64,000 nt of DNA. It comes from Fretibacter rubidus (GTDB lineage Bacteria; Pseudomonadota; Alphaproteobacteria; Caulobacterales; Maricaulaceae). The notes beneath the pieces were generated by a model. The model did no database searches and was not told where the DNA came from. It worked only from the letters and a program-made list of their open reading frames with translations. Where the stretch lies: the NCBI RefSeq assembly GCF_041429785.1, contig NZ_CP163423.1, positions 3,100,001-3,164,000 on the forward strand. The letters run 5' to 3'. Below, one piece after another: positions 17,369 through 27,918 of the stretch. Within the stretch, counting starts at the first letter, position 1. The number at the start of each line of letters is the position of its first letter. Position numbers and translations under genes: made by a program.

Positions 17369-19963
17369 ATGTCCAATGATCAAAACCGATATAATGCCGC
17401 CGAAGTCGAGCCGCGCTGGCAGACAATCTGGGAGGAGCGCGACGTTTACCGCGCCGATAACGACGCCGCTGGCGAGACCTTTTACGCGCTTGAAATGTTT
17501 CCTTATCCGTCGGGTCGTATTCACATGGGCCATGTGCGCAATTACGCCATGGGCGATGTCGTCGCGCGTTATAAAAAGGCACAAGGCTTTAACGTGCTGC
17601 ACCCGATGGGATGGGACGCCTTTGGTATGCCCGCTGAAAATGCCGCGATAGAGAAAAATGTCCATCCCAAAGGTTGGACCTATGAAAACATCGAGGCGAT
17701 GAAAGGCCCGATGAAACGCCTCGGCTTTGCGCTTGATTGGTCACGCGAATTCGCCACATGCGACGAAGCCTATTACAAGCAGCAGCAATATATCTTCCTC
17801 AAGTTTTGGGAAAAAGGTCTGGTCTACCGCAAGACGGCCAAGGTCAATTGGGACCCGGTCGATAATACGGTGCTCGCCAATGAACAGGTCATTGACGGCA
17901 AAGGCTGGCGCAGTGGTGCCGTTGTCGAACAGCGCGACATGGACCAATGGTTTTTCAAAATTACGCACTACGCCGAAGAATTGCTAGAGGGGCTGGACAC
18001 GCTCGACCGCTGGCCCGAGAAAGTGCGGACAATGCAGGCCAATTGGATTGGGAAATCTGAAGGCTTGCAGATGCGGTTTAAAGGCGTGGATTGCGATGAC
18101 ATAGAGATTTACACAACTCGGCCTGACACACTGTATGGCGCATCATTTATTGCGCTCTCGCCTGATCACCCGCTTGTCAAAGCTATGGCCAAAGAGAGCG
18201 ACGCGGTTGAACACTTCCGCCTCGACTGCGCGAAAATCGGGACAACCGAAGAAGCGATTGCGACGGCGCCGAAGCTGGGTTTTGAAACAAAGCTCAAGGT
18301 CAAGCATCCCTTTATCGAAGGTAAAACCCTCCCCGTTTGGATCGCCAATTTTGTCTTGATGGGCTACGGCACGGGGGCCGTGTTCGGCTGTCCCGCTCAT
18401 GACCAACGCGACCTAGATTTTGCGCGTAAATATGACTTGGACGTGACGCCTGTTGTCCTGCCCGAGGGCGAAGATGCCGCCAGCTATGACGTTGGCACAG
18501 AGGCCTACACAGGCGAAGGCACATTATTTAATTCTGGCTTCCTTGATGGCCTGAATAAGGACGACGGCATCCGCAAAGCGATTGAGGCCATTGAAGAGAT
18601 GGGTCTTGGCACAGGCACAACCCAGTACCGTTTGCGGGATTGGGGCGTGTCACGGCAGCGTTATTGGGGGTGCCCTATTCCTGTGATTAAATGCGAGGCT
18701 TGTGGGCCGCAGCCTGTGGCGAGCTCGGATCTGCCCGTCAAACTGCCCGATGATATTAATTTTGACAAACCCGGCAATCCGCTGGACCGTCACCCGACGT
18801 TCCGCACAGGCACAGATGATAACCCTGTCACTTGCCCCAAATGCGGAGAACGCGCGGAACGGGAAACCGACACATTAGATACCTTCGCCGATAGCAGCTG
18901 GTATTTCGCCCGCTTTGCGGGCGGGTCTGGTCATGGCGAGCCGTCAGATGTGCCATTTGACAAAGACGCCGCGAGCAAGTGGTTACCCGTTGATCAATAT
19001 GTCGGCGGTGTTGAACATGCGGTTCTGCATTTATTATATGCACGCTTTTTCACGCGGGGGCTTCGCGATTGCGGATTGTTAGACTTACCTAGCGGGGAGC
19101 CTTTCTCGGGGCTGTTTACCCAAGGTATGGTGACCCACGCCGTCTATACGGATAGTGATGGGGCCTATGTAAATCCAGCGGATGTTGTTGAAGACGGCAA
19201 TCAGCTTTTACATATCGATACCAAAAAAATCGTGTCCAAGGGCGACGTCATTAAGATGTCAAAGTCCAAGAAAAACACCATTGACCCGAATGAGATTATC
19301 GAGGGCTATGGCGCCGATGTGGCGCGCTGGTTTGTGCTCTCGGACTCACCGCCAGAGCGGGACGTGGAATGGTCCGAGGCTGGCGTCATGGGCGCATGGC
19401 GCTTTAGTAAAAAAGTTTACAGCCTAGTTGAGGCCACCACGGTTCAGGGCGGCCCCATGACGGTCGCGACTGACGCCAACGGTGACGCCCTCGCCTTGCG
19501 TAAATTTGCGCATAAAGCCATGGATAAAATCACGGCGGGGATTGAAGCGTTTCGCTTTAACACCTCTGTCGCCCAAATTTATGAGCTAACCAATGCGCTG
19601 TCCAAATATAAGGGGCAAGACGCCGCACGGCTGGAAGCGCTGGGTATTTTAATCCGCGCGATTGCACCGTTCATGCCGCATCTATCGGAGGAGTGCTGGG
19701 CCAAGCTGGGCGGGGATGATCTGTGTTACCTTGCGCCGTGGCCTGTGGTTGACCCAAAGATGCTAGTCGAGGACGCGATAACCATGCCCATTCAGGTCAA
19801 CGGCAAACGCCGCAGCGAAATCACTGTGCCTGCCGATGCGAGTAAAGACGATGTCGAGGCGCTAGCCATGGCAGACGAGGCCTTGCAACGCGCCATTGAC
19901 GGGTTGACCGTACGCAAAGTCATTGTTGTTCCCAAGCGCATTATCAATATAGTGGCCAATTAA
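17369..19963 (+). CDS. leuS: Leucyl-tRNA synthetase
   Basis: 864 residues, normal length. Class Ia enzyme: HIGH motif as HMGH (52-55, in [16 protein letters not shown]) and KMSKS at 629-633. The CP1 editing domain includes [12 protein letters not shown] and [16 protein letters not shown] zinc-ribbon-like insert has CEAC and CPKCGE. It charges tRNA-Leu and removes misactivated amino acids. First gene of leuS-lptE-holA, 12 bp ahead of lptE, a conserved alphaproteobacterial operon. Confidence 0.98.
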   Translation: MSNDQNRYNAAEVEPRWQTIWEERDVYRADNDAAGETFYALEMFPYPSGRIHMGHVRNYAMGDVVARYKKAQGFNVLHPMGWDAFGMPAENAAIEKNVHPKGWTYENIEAMKGPMKRLGFALDWSREFATCDEAYYKQQQYIFLKFWEKGLVYRKTAKVNWDPVDNTVLANEQVIDGKGWRSGAVVEQRDMDQWFFKITHYAEELLEGLDTLDRWPEKVRTMQANWIGKSEGLQMRFKGVDCDDIEIYTTRPDTLYGASFIALSPDHPLVKAMAKESDAVEHFRLDCAKIGTTEEAIATAPKLGFETKLKVKHPFIEGKTLPVWIANFVLMGYGTGAVFGCPAHDQRDLDFARKYDLDVTPVVLPEGEDAASYDVGTEAYTGEGTLFNSGFLDGLNKDDGIRKAIEAIEEMGLGTGTTQYRLRDWGVSRQRYWGCPIPVIKCEACGPQPVASSDLPVKLPDDINFDKPGNPLDRHPTFRTGTDDNPVTCPKCGERAERETDTLDTFADSSWYFARFAGGSGHGEPSDVPFDKDAASKWLPVDQYVGGVEHAVLHLLYARFFTRGLRDCGLLDLPSGEPFSGLFTQGMVTHAVYTDSDGAYVNPADVVEDGNQLLHIDTKKIVSKGDVIKMSKSKKNTIDPNEIIEGYGADVARWFVLSDSPPERDVEWSEAGVMGAWRFSKKVYSLVEATTVQGGPMTVATDANGDALALRKFAHKAMDKITAGIEAFRFNTSVAQIYELTNALSKYKGQDAARLEALGILIRAIAPFMPHLSEECWAKLGGDDLCYLAPWPVVDPKMLVEDAITMPIQVNGKRRSEITVPADASKDDVEALAMADEALQRAIDGLTVRKVIVVPKRIINIVAN

Positions 19964-19975
19964 AGGGACAAATTT

Positions 19976-20482
19976 ATGACGACACTGCGCGCAACGATTT
20001 TGGCTTTTATCGCCCTCACCTTAACGGCGTGCGGCTTTACGCCGATGCATGCGCCCGCAGGTTTATCAGACGCGGCGTTTAACAATGTCCGCATAGAATT
20101 GGCGGCCGGGATCCCCGTTCAAGATAAAGAGGCGGCCTTTTGGGTGCAGCAAGCCCTAAAGACGCGCCTTGGAAACGGCGATAGTGCAAAACACATCCTG
20201 CGCGTCAAACCCGAAGCCAACCGCGCAGGCATTGGTATTTCGGGCGTCGATGTCGCGACGCGTTATGATTTGGGCCTGAATGTGTCTTATGAATTAATTG
20301 ATATGAAATCGGGCAAGCTATTGGATAGCGGTTCTGTCAAAGCCATTTCAACCATTGCGGCGTCGACTGACCCATATGCGTTGACGGCAGCCGAAAAAGC
20401 CACTGTCCGAAATTTAGCGTCGGACGGGGCAGACCGCGTGCTGGTCAGGCTTGCAGGCTATTACGCTAACGCGGCTCAATGA
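19976..20482 (+). CDS. lptE: LptE-type LPS assembly lipoprotein
   Basis: 168 residues. Signal peptide ending in lipobox LTAC, then GFTPMH, the common start of mature LptE. The mature part is a compact alpha/beta domain. LptE plugs the LptD barrel in the outer membrane and helps insert lipopolysaccharide. Position between leuS and holA is the standard context and supports the call, since sequence conservation in this family is low. Confidence 0.88.
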   Translation: MTTLRATILAFIALTLTACGFTPMHAPAGLSDAAFNNVRIELAAGIPVQDKEAAFWVQQALKTRLGNGDSAKHILRVKPEANRAGIGISGVDVATRYDLGLNVSYELIDMKSGKLLDSGSVKAISTIAASTDPYALTAAEKATVRNLASDGADRVLVRLAGYYANAAQ

Positions 20483-20492
20483 AAACAGACTC

Positions 20493-21545
20493 ATGAAAAT
20501 TACGGGGGCTAGAGCCGAGCGGTTCTTAAGCAAGCCGCCTGATGACCTGATTGGGGTTTTGCTCTTTGGGCCTGACCGCGGCCTAGTGCGTGAACGCGGC
20601 GCAGCGCTGGCCAAATTATTTATCAAAGACCCTGACGATGCGTTCGCTGTCACGCAATTAACCGCCGATGATTTGACGGGTGACGTCGCGCGGCTATCTG
20701 ATGAAATGAGCGCCTTATCATTGCTGGGTGACGCGCGTCTGGTGCGACTGCGTCTAGACCACGAACGGGCTGGTGCCGCGATTTCTAAAATCATCAAAGA
20801 GCTAGACGCGAACCCAGAGCGCGCCGAGGCCAAATTAATTATTGAGGCGGGCGACATGACCACGCGGTCCGCCATTCGGAAAGCCTTTGACGCGGCGGGC
20901 AAATTTGCGGCTGTGGGGTGTTATACTGATAGCGCGGCCGATGTTGGCAATATGGTGCGGGGCACACTGAATGATTTGGGCATAAAGATAGAGCCAGACG
21001 CGCTTGCGATGTGGGTGCCACTTCTGGAAGGTGACCGAGGGCTAACCCGCGGCGAAATTGAAAAAATGGCCGTCTATAAAGGTTACGGCACGGAGGCAGG
21101 CGCAAGTGTTACGATTGAAGATATTAAATCCGTTGCAGCAGGCGGGCAAAGCGCGTCCATTGATGATATTATTAATTTCACCATGGGCGGCAAGGTCGAT
21201 GACGCCGACACAATGTTTCGCCGCGCTGTTGCAGGGAAACTCAACACCGTCGTCATCCTGTTTTCCCTACAACGCCATATCTCGCGGCTTTTAGAGGCCC
21301 AAGGAAAAATGCAACGCGGGGATAGCGCGGAAAACGCTATACGGTCGTTACGCCCCCCCGTTTTTGGCATGGCGCAACGCGATTTTGTAAGACAATTGAA
21401 CCTTTGGCCGAGTAGCGCGTTGCAAAGAGCATTGAGCCAAACGCTTGATGTGGAGAAAAATGTTAAAACAGCGGCGAGTCCTGCGGATGCTTTAGTCGGG
21501 CGACTCCTGCTTGCCCTATCAAGTTTTGCGGCACGCCGACATTAG
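20493..21545 (+). CDS. holA: DNA polymerase III delta subunit
   Basis: 350 residues from the ATG at 20493, ten bases after the lptE stop. An upstream extension of 14 codons overlaps lptE and is unlikely. The clamp-loader wrench subunit: VLLFGPDRGLVRERGAAL near the N-terminus and the degenerate AAA+ arrangement without a functional Walker A; the C-terminal collar helices include FSLQRHISRLLEAQGKMQRG. It opens the beta clamp at replication and repair. Confidence 0.93.
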   Translation: MKITGARAERFLSKPPDDLIGVLLFGPDRGLVRERGAALAKLFIKDPDDAFAVTQLTADDLTGDVARLSDEMSALSLLGDARLVRLRLDHERAGAAISKIIKELDANPERAEAKLIIEAGDMTTRSAIRKAFDAAGKFAAVGCYTDSAADVGNMVRGTLNDLGIKIEPDALAMWVPLLEGDRGLTRGEIEKMAVYKGYGTEAGASVTIEDIKSVAAGGQSASIDDIINFTMGGKVDDADTMFRRAVAGKLNTVVILFSLQRHISRLLEAQGKMQRGDSAENAIRSLRPPVFGMAQRDFVRQLNLWPSSALQRALSQTLDVEKNVKTAASPADALVGRLLLALSSFAARRH

Positions 21546-21576
21546 CGCGGACGCCCTTTAAAGAAGAAAGACTGTC

Positions 21577-22404
21577 ATGGAACAAATAGAAGCCTATTGG
21601 GCGCAAGCACGCGAAACATTTCCACTGCTTTTGACAGGCGCAATGACACTTAGTGCCGCCTTGGCTATTTTAATCATCGGTTGGATTGTCGCAAAAATTG
21701 CGCGCGGCATTATTCGTAAGCCAAGCTTTGGCGGACAACGCCTAGACGCAACATTACGGCCTGTTTTTGCAACGACGGTATTTTATACCATTGTGGCGAT
21801 GACGCTTTATGCGTTTTTGACCAAACTTGGCGTACCGGCTCACAGCTTACTCGCCGTTTTTGGTGCCGCAGGTCTGGCGATCGCTTTTGCACTCAAAGAC
21901 ACATTGTCCAATATTGCGGCGGGAGTGATGATGATTGCGCTACGGCCCCTACAAGTCGGTGATTTTGTCGATACACCCAACGCTATGGGATCAGTCACAG
22001 AGATTGGTTTGTTTTCTACATCCATTAAAAATGTTGAGGGTGTTTATATTTTTGTTCCCAATAGTCAGGTCTGGGCGACACGTGTGCAAAATTTTGGCCG
22101 CCATACAGAACGTAGATTAATGGTTGATATTGGTGTTAGCTATGAAACCGATTTGAAAAAAGCGCAGGCTATATTGCTTGAAACCCTTGCCGCCCTCCCC
22201 GATGTGCAATCTCTCCCGACCCCGCCGGAATGTTACGTTATGACCTTTGGCGATAGCGCAATCACCCTGTCATCGCGCGCATGGTTACCAGCAGACAATT
22301 GGCTGGCCCGCGCATCAGACGCGCGCATTGCCTTAAAAGAAGCGCTTGATAAAGCCGGCATTGAGATACCGTTCCCGCAACGTGTCGTTACGATGAAAAA
22401 GTAA
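21577..22404 (+). CDS. MscS-family mechanosensitive channel
   Basis: 275 residues, small-conductance type. Three membrane helices in the first 120 residues, with the pore helix rich in Ala and Gly (VFGAAGLAIAFALKDTLSNIAAGVMM), then the beta domain (RPLQVGDFVD, VPNSQVW) and the alpha/beta C-terminal vestibule. It releases solutes on osmotic downshift. It follows holA by 31 bp and may share its transcript. Confidence 0.93.
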   Translation: MEQIEAYWAQARETFPLLLTGAMTLSAALAILIIGWIVAKIARGIIRKPSFGGQRLDATLRPVFATTVFYTIVAMTLYAFLTKLGVPAHSLLAVFGAAGLAIAFALKDTLSNIAAGVMMIALRPLQVGDFVDTPNAMGSVTEIGLFSTSIKNVEGVYIFVPNSQVWATRVQNFGRHTERRLMVDIGVSYETDLKKAQAILLETLAALPDVQSLPTPPECYVMTFGDSAITLSSRAWLPADNWLARASDARIALKEALDKAGIEIPFPQRVVTMKK

Positions 22405-22445
22405 TTAGGGACATTTGAAATCGGTACAACCGAACTCACCTATCG

Positions 22446-23177
22446 CTAGTGATGTCGCATCCAGCCTGTTAGCGAATAGCGTGAGGCGAGCACGCCAGGA
22501 CGCACTTTAGATACGCGGTGCGGAACTGGCACGGCGAAAATAGATAGGGCATTAAATTGCGGGACAAATGTATCTGTGATGCTTTGGTTGGGCTCTAAAA
22601 ATTCAAGATTGCCGCCCCATTTGCGTTGCCATCCCGCACACATCGACAACACATAAGCGCAGTGACGATTTTTGCCAGACACATTGTCATCATGTTCAGT
22701 TAGCATATGACCGCTGCGATAACGGGTGGCTTGAATGTCGCAATAATCAATACCTTTACCTGTCACCTCGCGCATATAGGTGATGAAAGTCTCGTGCGAT
22801 AAGGCGGTGAATATTTCACTCAGGATTTTTGGAACAGGCAGTTTTTGTTGTACCCGGTCATAGAGTGGGTAGTTTTCATAAAGATAAGAAAATTGTGACA
22901 AAGCCCGTTTCTGTGCTTGCGTCTTTAGCTGCCGTATTGCCTTTGCCCCAAGGCGTTTTTGCTCAGACGGTGAAATATCGACATGCCGACCATGGGCATC
23001 ATTCATGACAAGTCGCCAATCAAGCACCTTTAATGCCGTGAGTAGCTCCATCGAAACATTATCGTGAAGCACATTGTCTATGCGAATACGTCCTGCCGCC
23101 GCAAAGCGACCCGTCAGAGATTTTTGCTGCGCCGATAGCGCAGCAAAATTTATAATATCCGTCACATCACGCGACAC
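22446..23177 (-). CDS. 2-oxoglutarate/Fe(II)-dependent oxygenase (prolyl-hydroxylase-like)
   Basis: 243 residues. The double-stranded beta-helix iron site is visible: His162 and Asp164 (EHDDN) and His220 (VPHRVSKV), with Arg233 (RYSLTGWMR) positioned to bind 2-oxoglutarate. WGGNLEFLEP is the usual strand between them. The pattern resembles the Tpa1/OGFOD1 group of prolyl hydroxylases that act on ribosomal protein S12 in eukaryotes; the bacterial target is unknown. It starts 8 bp after the M3 peptidase gene and is probably co-transcribed with it. Confidence 0.87.
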   Translation of the reverse strand: MSRDVTDIINFAALSAQQKSLTGRFAAAGRIRIDNVLHDNVSMELLTALKVLDWRLVMNDAHGRHVDISPSEQKRLGAKAIRQLKTQAQKRALSQFSYLYENYPLYDRVQQKLPVPKILSEIFTALSHETFITYMREVTGKGIDYCDIQATRYRSGHMLTEHDDNVSGKNRHCAYVLSMCAGWQRKWGGNLEFLEPNQSITDTFVPQFNALSIFAVPVPHRVSKVRPGVLASRYSLTGWMRHH

Positions 23178-23185
23178 AAACTTAC

Positions 23186-25399
23186 CTATTCTTCGGGAAC
23201 AGGAAAGCCGCGGTCACGCAGTAGCGCACTGATATCCGCGTCACGCCCCTTAAACAGGCGAAAGGCTTCTGCAGGGTCAATGGCATTACGCGGCGCAAAT
23301 AGATATTTGACGAGCTTATCGGCGACCTCTTTATCGTAAAACCCACCCGGCGCCTGCGCAAAGCTTTCTGCTGCGTCAGATGTTAGAACATCAGCCCACA
23401 TATAACCGTAATAACCGGCGCTATAGCCCTCGCCGCTAAAGATATGCCCAAAATGCGGACTACGGTGACGCATCACAATTTCGTCGGGCATATTAAGGTC
23501 AGCCAGCGTTTCACGCTCAAAGGCATCAGGGTCAATACCGGTCGGATCAGTTGTATGGTAGCGCATGTCCACCAAAGCAGACGCCAAATATTCTGTTGTC
23601 GCGAAACCTTGGTTAAAGGTCGCGGCGTCTTTAATTTTCTGGCGCAAATCAGCGGGCATAGGCTCGCCTGTTTTATAATGCACTAAATAATTATTCACGA
23701 CTTCATCTGTCGATAACCAGCGCTCCAGGAGTTGCGACTGGAACTCTGTGTAATCTCGCACACCGCCATTCAACGTTGGATAGGCCACATTCGATGATAG
23801 AAAATGCAGCGCATGGCCCATTTCGTGGAAGAACGTATTAGCGTCATCCCAAGAAATAAGAACAGGCTCGCCTTCCGCCCCTTTTACAAAATTAGAATTA
23901 TTCGACGACAGCACATTTTTTGGCCCGTCAAATGTTGTATGAGACCGGTAGCTTGTCGCCCAAGCGCCAGAACGTTTGCCTTGGCGGGCAAAGGGGTCAA
24001 GATACCAGAGGCCAATATGGTCGCCGCTATCCTTATCTGTCACGTCCCAAACTTTAACGTCTGGATGAAACACAGGAACAGAGCCTTCGGGAACAGGTGT
24101 AAATTCAAAATTAAACAGCTCGCCCGCGGTGAAGAACATCGCTTCTGTGAGTTTACCAAGCTGGAGATATTGCTTCACCTCATCACTATCCAGATCATAT
24201 TTATCGCGGCGTACTTTTTCAGCATAGAAGCGGTAATCCCACGGCTGGATTGTGATGTCGGCCCCCTCGGCGTCCGCGACCGCTTGCATATCGGCAACCT
24301 CTTCGGCGACTCGCGCAATCGCGGCAGGCCAGACGGCTTCCATCAGCTCGATCGCGCGTTCAGGCGTGCCAGCCATACGGTCAGCGAGGCGCCACTGGGC
24401 GTAATTATCATAACCCAGCAGACCCACACGTTCATCGCGCAGCTGCAAAATTTCGGCTATGATAGCGTTGTTATCCGTCGCGTCACCGTTATCGCCGCGC
24501 GAGTAATAGGTGCGCCAGACTTTTTCGCGCAAGTCACGCTCAGTTGAATAAGTCAAAAACGGCGACATGGACGACCGGGTGTTGGTCACAATATATCCGT
24601 CCATATCACGGGCTTTGGCAGCAGCCGCAGCGGCTTTAATATAGCTATCAGATAGGCCGCCGAGCTGATCTTGAGTGAGCGGCGTAACATAGCCCTCTTC
24701 ATCAGCCAGCACATTGTTACTGAACGTCGTGTGGAGCGTCGCAAGACGTTGATTAATTTCGGCATAGCGCGCTTTGTCAGTCTCATTCAGGGTTGCGCCG
24801 TTACGGGCAAAGCCATCATAGACCAATTTGACTAGTCGCTGCTGATCAGGGCGCAGAGAGTCCACAGCGTCGCTATCGTGCACCGCTTTCACGCGCTCAA
24901 ATAGGGCTTCATTTTGGGTAATCTTGGAACTAAAGGCGGATAAGATTGGGGCCATTTCCCCCTGGACAGCACGAAACTCTGGGCTGCTCATATTAGAGGC
25001 CCAAATCCCCCAATAGGTATAGATGCGGTCAAGGTCAGATCCTGTGCGCTCTAATGCGACAATGGTGTTCTCAAAGGTCGGCGCATCAGGGTTTGCCGTT
25101 ATCATATCAATCTCGGCAAGGCTGCGTTCCATACCGTATTCAAGGGCAGGCTTTAGGTCTTCAAGCTTCACCGTCTCAAAAGCAGGCACACCGCCATAAG
25201 GACCCGTCCAATCCGCCAAAACAGTGTTAGATTTTAACGCATCAGGAAGCGCAACGTCGGGAAAGGTAAAGCTTGCCTCTGTTTGGGTTCTCATCGCGGG
25301 CTCTTTCGGCGCACTATCGCCGCCGCAAGCCGCGAGGCCAAAGCCCAGAACAAGCGCAGAAGCGCCCAGTAAAATATTTGTTTTTAAAATCTTGCGCAT
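23186..25399 (-). CDS. M3-family oligopeptidase (Dcp/OpdA type), lipoprotein
   Basis: 737 residues. I chose the ATG at 25399 because GGAG stands six bases before it and the signal peptide begins there; the open frame reaches 25729 but runs into the divergent gene. Lipobox LAAC gives a lipid-anchored protein. The zinc site is HEMGH at 525-529 (NTFFHEMGHALH), with a glutamate further on. The C-terminal part GYSAGYYGYMWADVLTSDA is a family hallmark. It cleaves short peptides, here likely in the periplasm. A 2OG oxygenase gene follows 8 bp later. Confidence 0.94.
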   Translation of the reverse strand: MRKILKTNILLGASALVLGFGLAACGGDSAPKEPAMRTQTEASFTFPDVALPDALKSNTVLADWTGPYGGVPAFETVKLEDLKPALEYGMERSLAEIDMITANPDAPTFENTIVALERTGSDLDRIYTYWGIWASNMSSPEFRAVQGEMAPILSAFSSKITQNEALFERVKAVHDSDAVDSLRPDQQRLVKLVYDGFARNGATLNETDKARYAEINQRLATLHTTFSNNVLADEEGYVTPLTQDQLGGLSDSYIKAAAAAAKARDMDGYIVTNTRSSMSPFLTYSTERDLREKVWRTYYSRGDNGDATDNNAIIAEILQLRDERVGLLGYDNYAQWRLADRMAGTPERAIELMEAVWPAAIARVAEEVADMQAVADAEGADITIQPWDYRFYAEKVRRDKYDLDSDEVKQYLQLGKLTEAMFFTAGELFNFEFTPVPEGSVPVFHPDVKVWDVTDKDSGDHIGLWYLDPFARQGKRSGAWATSYRSHTTFDGPKNVLSSNNSNFVKGAEGEPVLISWDDANTFFHEMGHALHFLSSNVAYPTLNGGVRDYTEFQSQLLERWLSTDEVVNNYLVHYKTGEPMPADLRQKIKDAATFNQGFATTEYLASALVDMRYHTTDPTGIDPDAFERETLADLNMPDEIVMRHRSPHFGHIFSGEGYSAGYYGYMWADVLTSDAAESFAQAPGGFYDKEVADKLVKYLFAPRNAIDPAEAFRLFKGRDADISALLRDRGFPVPEE

Positions 25400-25475
25400 A
25401 ATCATCTCCATTTTGACCATATGTGGGACCAAAAGCTCGTAATGACAAGAGGGCGCGCGCGGGTTAGACTGAGGC

Positions 25476-26540
25476 ATGACCACAATGAACAAAGACCAAA
25501 TTGACCAGGCCGAGGCCCAAGGCATTATCACAGCAAAGCAAGCGGCCGCCATGCGAAAACTGGTAGAGCGAGACGGAGCCGTCACCCCGCCAAGCGCTAA
25601 CGCGGCTGTCATTGGCGATGAAGACAATATGCGCTTTGTGCGCGGATTTTCCGATGTCTTTATCGCCATCGGGATTGGGCTGCTCGCGCTGGGCCTTTGG
25701 GGGTTAGCTGGATTATTTGGCGGCGGCACGACCTATCTTTTGGCGGCAGGGGCTATGGCGCTAATGGCCGCCTATTTTGGGCGCAAAACACGACAGCATT
25801 TACCCACGCTGATTACGGCTTTGGCATTTTTGCTATTCACCCACAAAGGGCTAGGCGGAATGGTTGGCGAGAGCAGCCCGGTTACCGCGTCCATGATTAC
25901 AATTGTCGCTATGCTAGCTTATTACTATTTTATCCGCCTTCCGTTTTGCATCGCGCTAATTGCTATATCGATGATTGTTCTTGTTTTCACATTAGCGGAG
26001 CAAATGGTGCCTGACGTCTTGGCAGGTAACCGCAGTTGGTTTTTTGTGGCCTGTGGGTTCATCACATTAGGGGCGGCCATTTTTTACGACATGAAAGACA
26101 CGCAGCGCCTCACGCGATTTGCCGATAATGCCTTTTGGCTCCACCTCACGGCGGCCCCTCTGATTGTTCACGGCCTTGCCTTTCGCGCAGCCGTGGCCAA
26201 ATCAGACACACTGTTTGACCTTGTGCCTGTCATAGAAGTGACCCGAGGCGATGCCGCCGGTTTGTTGATCATAGTGCTTTTAATTGGGGTATTGGGACTA
26301 GCCCTTAATCGACGCGCTTTGTTGGTCTCCTCGCTTGGTTATGCAGGCTTTGCGATTGTGTTTTTATTTTCTGGCGCGGGCGTAAATTTTGGTATGAGCC
26401 TAATTTTAGCCTTACTATTGCTGGGTGCGGCGGTCGTCTTTTTAGGCGCAGGCTGGCACAGCGCGCGAAATACTTTGATTAAAGTCCTGCCAAAGTGGAC
26501 AATCTTTCCGCCAAAATATGAACCTCAAACCAAGGTGTGA
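25476..26540 (+). CDS. Multi-pass membrane protein of unknown function
   Basis: 354 residues. An N-terminal soluble part of about 50 residues (IDQAEAQGIITAKQAAAMRKL) precedes about ten hydrophobic segments. The short helical lead before a polytopic region resembles DUF2157-type proteins, but I cannot name a function. Divergent from the M3 peptidase gene and 70 bp upstream of hslU; it may share a transcript with hslU. Confidence 0.75.
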   Translation: MTTMNKDQIDQAEAQGIITAKQAAAMRKLVERDGAVTPPSANAAVIGDEDNMRFVRGFSDVFIAIGIGLLALGLWGLAGLFGGGTTYLLAAGAMALMAAYFGRKTRQHLPTLITALAFLLFTHKGLGGMVGESSPVTASMITIVAMLAYYYFIRLPFCIALIAISMIVLVFTLAEQMVPDVLAGNRSWFFVACGFITLGAAIFYDMKDTQRLTRFADNAFWLHLTAAPLIVHGLAFRAAVAKSDTLFDLVPVIEVTRGDAAGLLIIVLLIGVLGLALNRRALLVSSLGYAGFAIVFLFSGAGVNFGMSLILALLLLGAAVVFLGAGWHSARNTLIKVLPKWTIFPPKYEPQTKV

Positions 26541-26610
26541 GACATAAAGGCGTGAGAAATAAAACAGGCGCCTGTCTTGAACGGCCCCATCTGGCGCTTA
26601 TCTATCACTC

Positions 26611-27918
26611 ATGACAGATTTTACCCCTCGCGAAATAGTTTCAGAACTCGACAGTCACATTGTGGCCCAAGCCGACGCCAAGCGCGCCGTCGCCATTGCG
26701 CTGCGTAATCGCTGGCGCCGCCGCCGCGTTGGCGACAGTTTGCGCAATGAAGTCACGCCGAAAAATATCCTGATGATTGGCCCAACAGGTGTCGGTAAAA
26801 CCGAAATATCACGCCGCCTGGCGACGCTGGCCCAAGCGCCCTTTATCAAAATTGAAGCCACAAAATTTACCGAAGTTGGCTATGTCGGCCGCGATGTTGA
26901 ACAAATCATCCGTGACCTTATTGAGGCGTCAATCACACTCATGCGCGACCTTAAACGCGCGGACGTGACCGCCCAAGCAGAGCTAGCCGCAGAAAACCGT
27001 ATCCTAGATGCTTTTATTGGTAAAGATAGCGGCGAAGCCACGCGCAGAAAGTTTCGCGAACAACTGATTAAAGGCGAACTTGACGACAAAGAGGTCGAGC
27101 TTGAGTTCGCCGATACCGCGAGCCCGTTTCAGGGCATTGATATTCCGGGACAGCCAGGCGCATCGATGGGGATGCTTGATCTGGGCTCTATATTTGGCAA
27201 GGGCATGGGCAAGACCAAAACCCGCACCATGAAAATTCGCGACGCCCACGCGCCACTACTGGCCGAAGAGGCCGATAAACTGCTTGATGATGAGAGCATT
27301 ATTCGTGACGCGGTCGAGCGCGCCGAGAATGACGGTATCGTGTTCTTAGATGAAATTGACAAAATCACGGCACGGTCAGGCGCACGGAGCGGCGGCGAAG
27401 TGTCCCGCGAAGGTGTGCAGCGCGATTTGCTGCCCTTAATAGAAGGCACGACAGTGTCGACAAAATACGGGCCTGTGAAAACAGATCATATATTATTTAT
27501 TGCGTCCGGTGCGTTTCATGTCGCCAAGCCGTCCGATATGCTGCCTGAATTGCAAGGCCGATTACCGATCCGCGTGGAGCTTCGCGCACTAACCGAGGCT
27601 GATTTTGTCCGCATACTGACAGAACCCAAAGCGAGCCTGATTAAGCAATATAAAGCGCTAATGGAAACCGAAGGCGTGACATTGGATTTCACTGATGACG
27701 GCGTAGCAGAAATTGCGCGGGTTGCGGCAGAGGTCAATGCCAAGGTTGAGAACATTGGCGCGCGGCGTTTGCAAACCGTGCTGGAGCGTTTGCTTGATGA
27801 CATCAGCTTTAGCGCGACAGAGCGGTCTGGCGAGACCGTCACAATTGACGGAGATTACGTCAAGAAAAACGTATCAGAGCTAGCCAAAGACCAAGACTTG
27901 TCCAAGTTTATTTTATAG
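26611..27918 (+). CDS. hslU: HslU, ATPase subunit of the HslUV protease
   Basis: 435 residues, AAA+ unfoldase. Walker A GPTGVGKT at 57-64, the pore loop GYVG at 90-93, Walker B FLDEID with Asp247 and Glu248, and the sensor region [26 protein letters not shown]. The C-terminal end LSKFIL is the tail that docks into HslV. It unfolds substrates and feeds them to HslV, which is encoded 9 kb away. The last 11 bp overlap the convergent MATE gene. Confidence 0.98.
   Translation: MTDFTPREIVSELDSHIVAQADAKRAVAIALRNRWRRRRVGDSLRNEVTPKNILMIGPTGVGKTEISRRLATLAQAPFIKIEATKFTEVGYVGRDVEQIIRDLIEASITLMRDLKRADVTAQAELAAENRILDAFIGKDSGEATRRKFREQLIKGELDDKEVELEFADTASPFQGIDIPGQPGASMGMLDLGSIFGKGMGKTKTRTMKIRDAHAPLLAEEADKLLDDESIIRDAVERAENDGIVFLDEIDKITARSGARSGGEVSREGVQRDLLPLIEGTTVSTKYGPVKTDHILFIASGAFHVAKPSDMLPELQGRLPIRVELRALTEADFVRILTEPKASLIKQYKALMETEGVTLDFTDDGVAEIARVAAEVNAKVENIGARRLQTVLERLLDDISFSATERSGETVTIDGDYVKKNVSELAKDQDLSKFIL

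Noticed and set aside
17230-17665. 149-codon minus-strand open frame beyond hslV
   Set aside because: It covers the hslV promoter and the first 300 bases of leuS, with no recognisable protein pattern.
23804-24547. 247-codon plus-strand open frame
   Set aside because: It lies wholly antisense to the M3 peptidase, which has all catalytic motifs; composition reflects the shadow of that gene.
25400-25729. N-terminal extension of the M3 peptidase
   Set aside because: It has no signal peptide, no ribosome site, and overlaps the divergent membrane protein gene.
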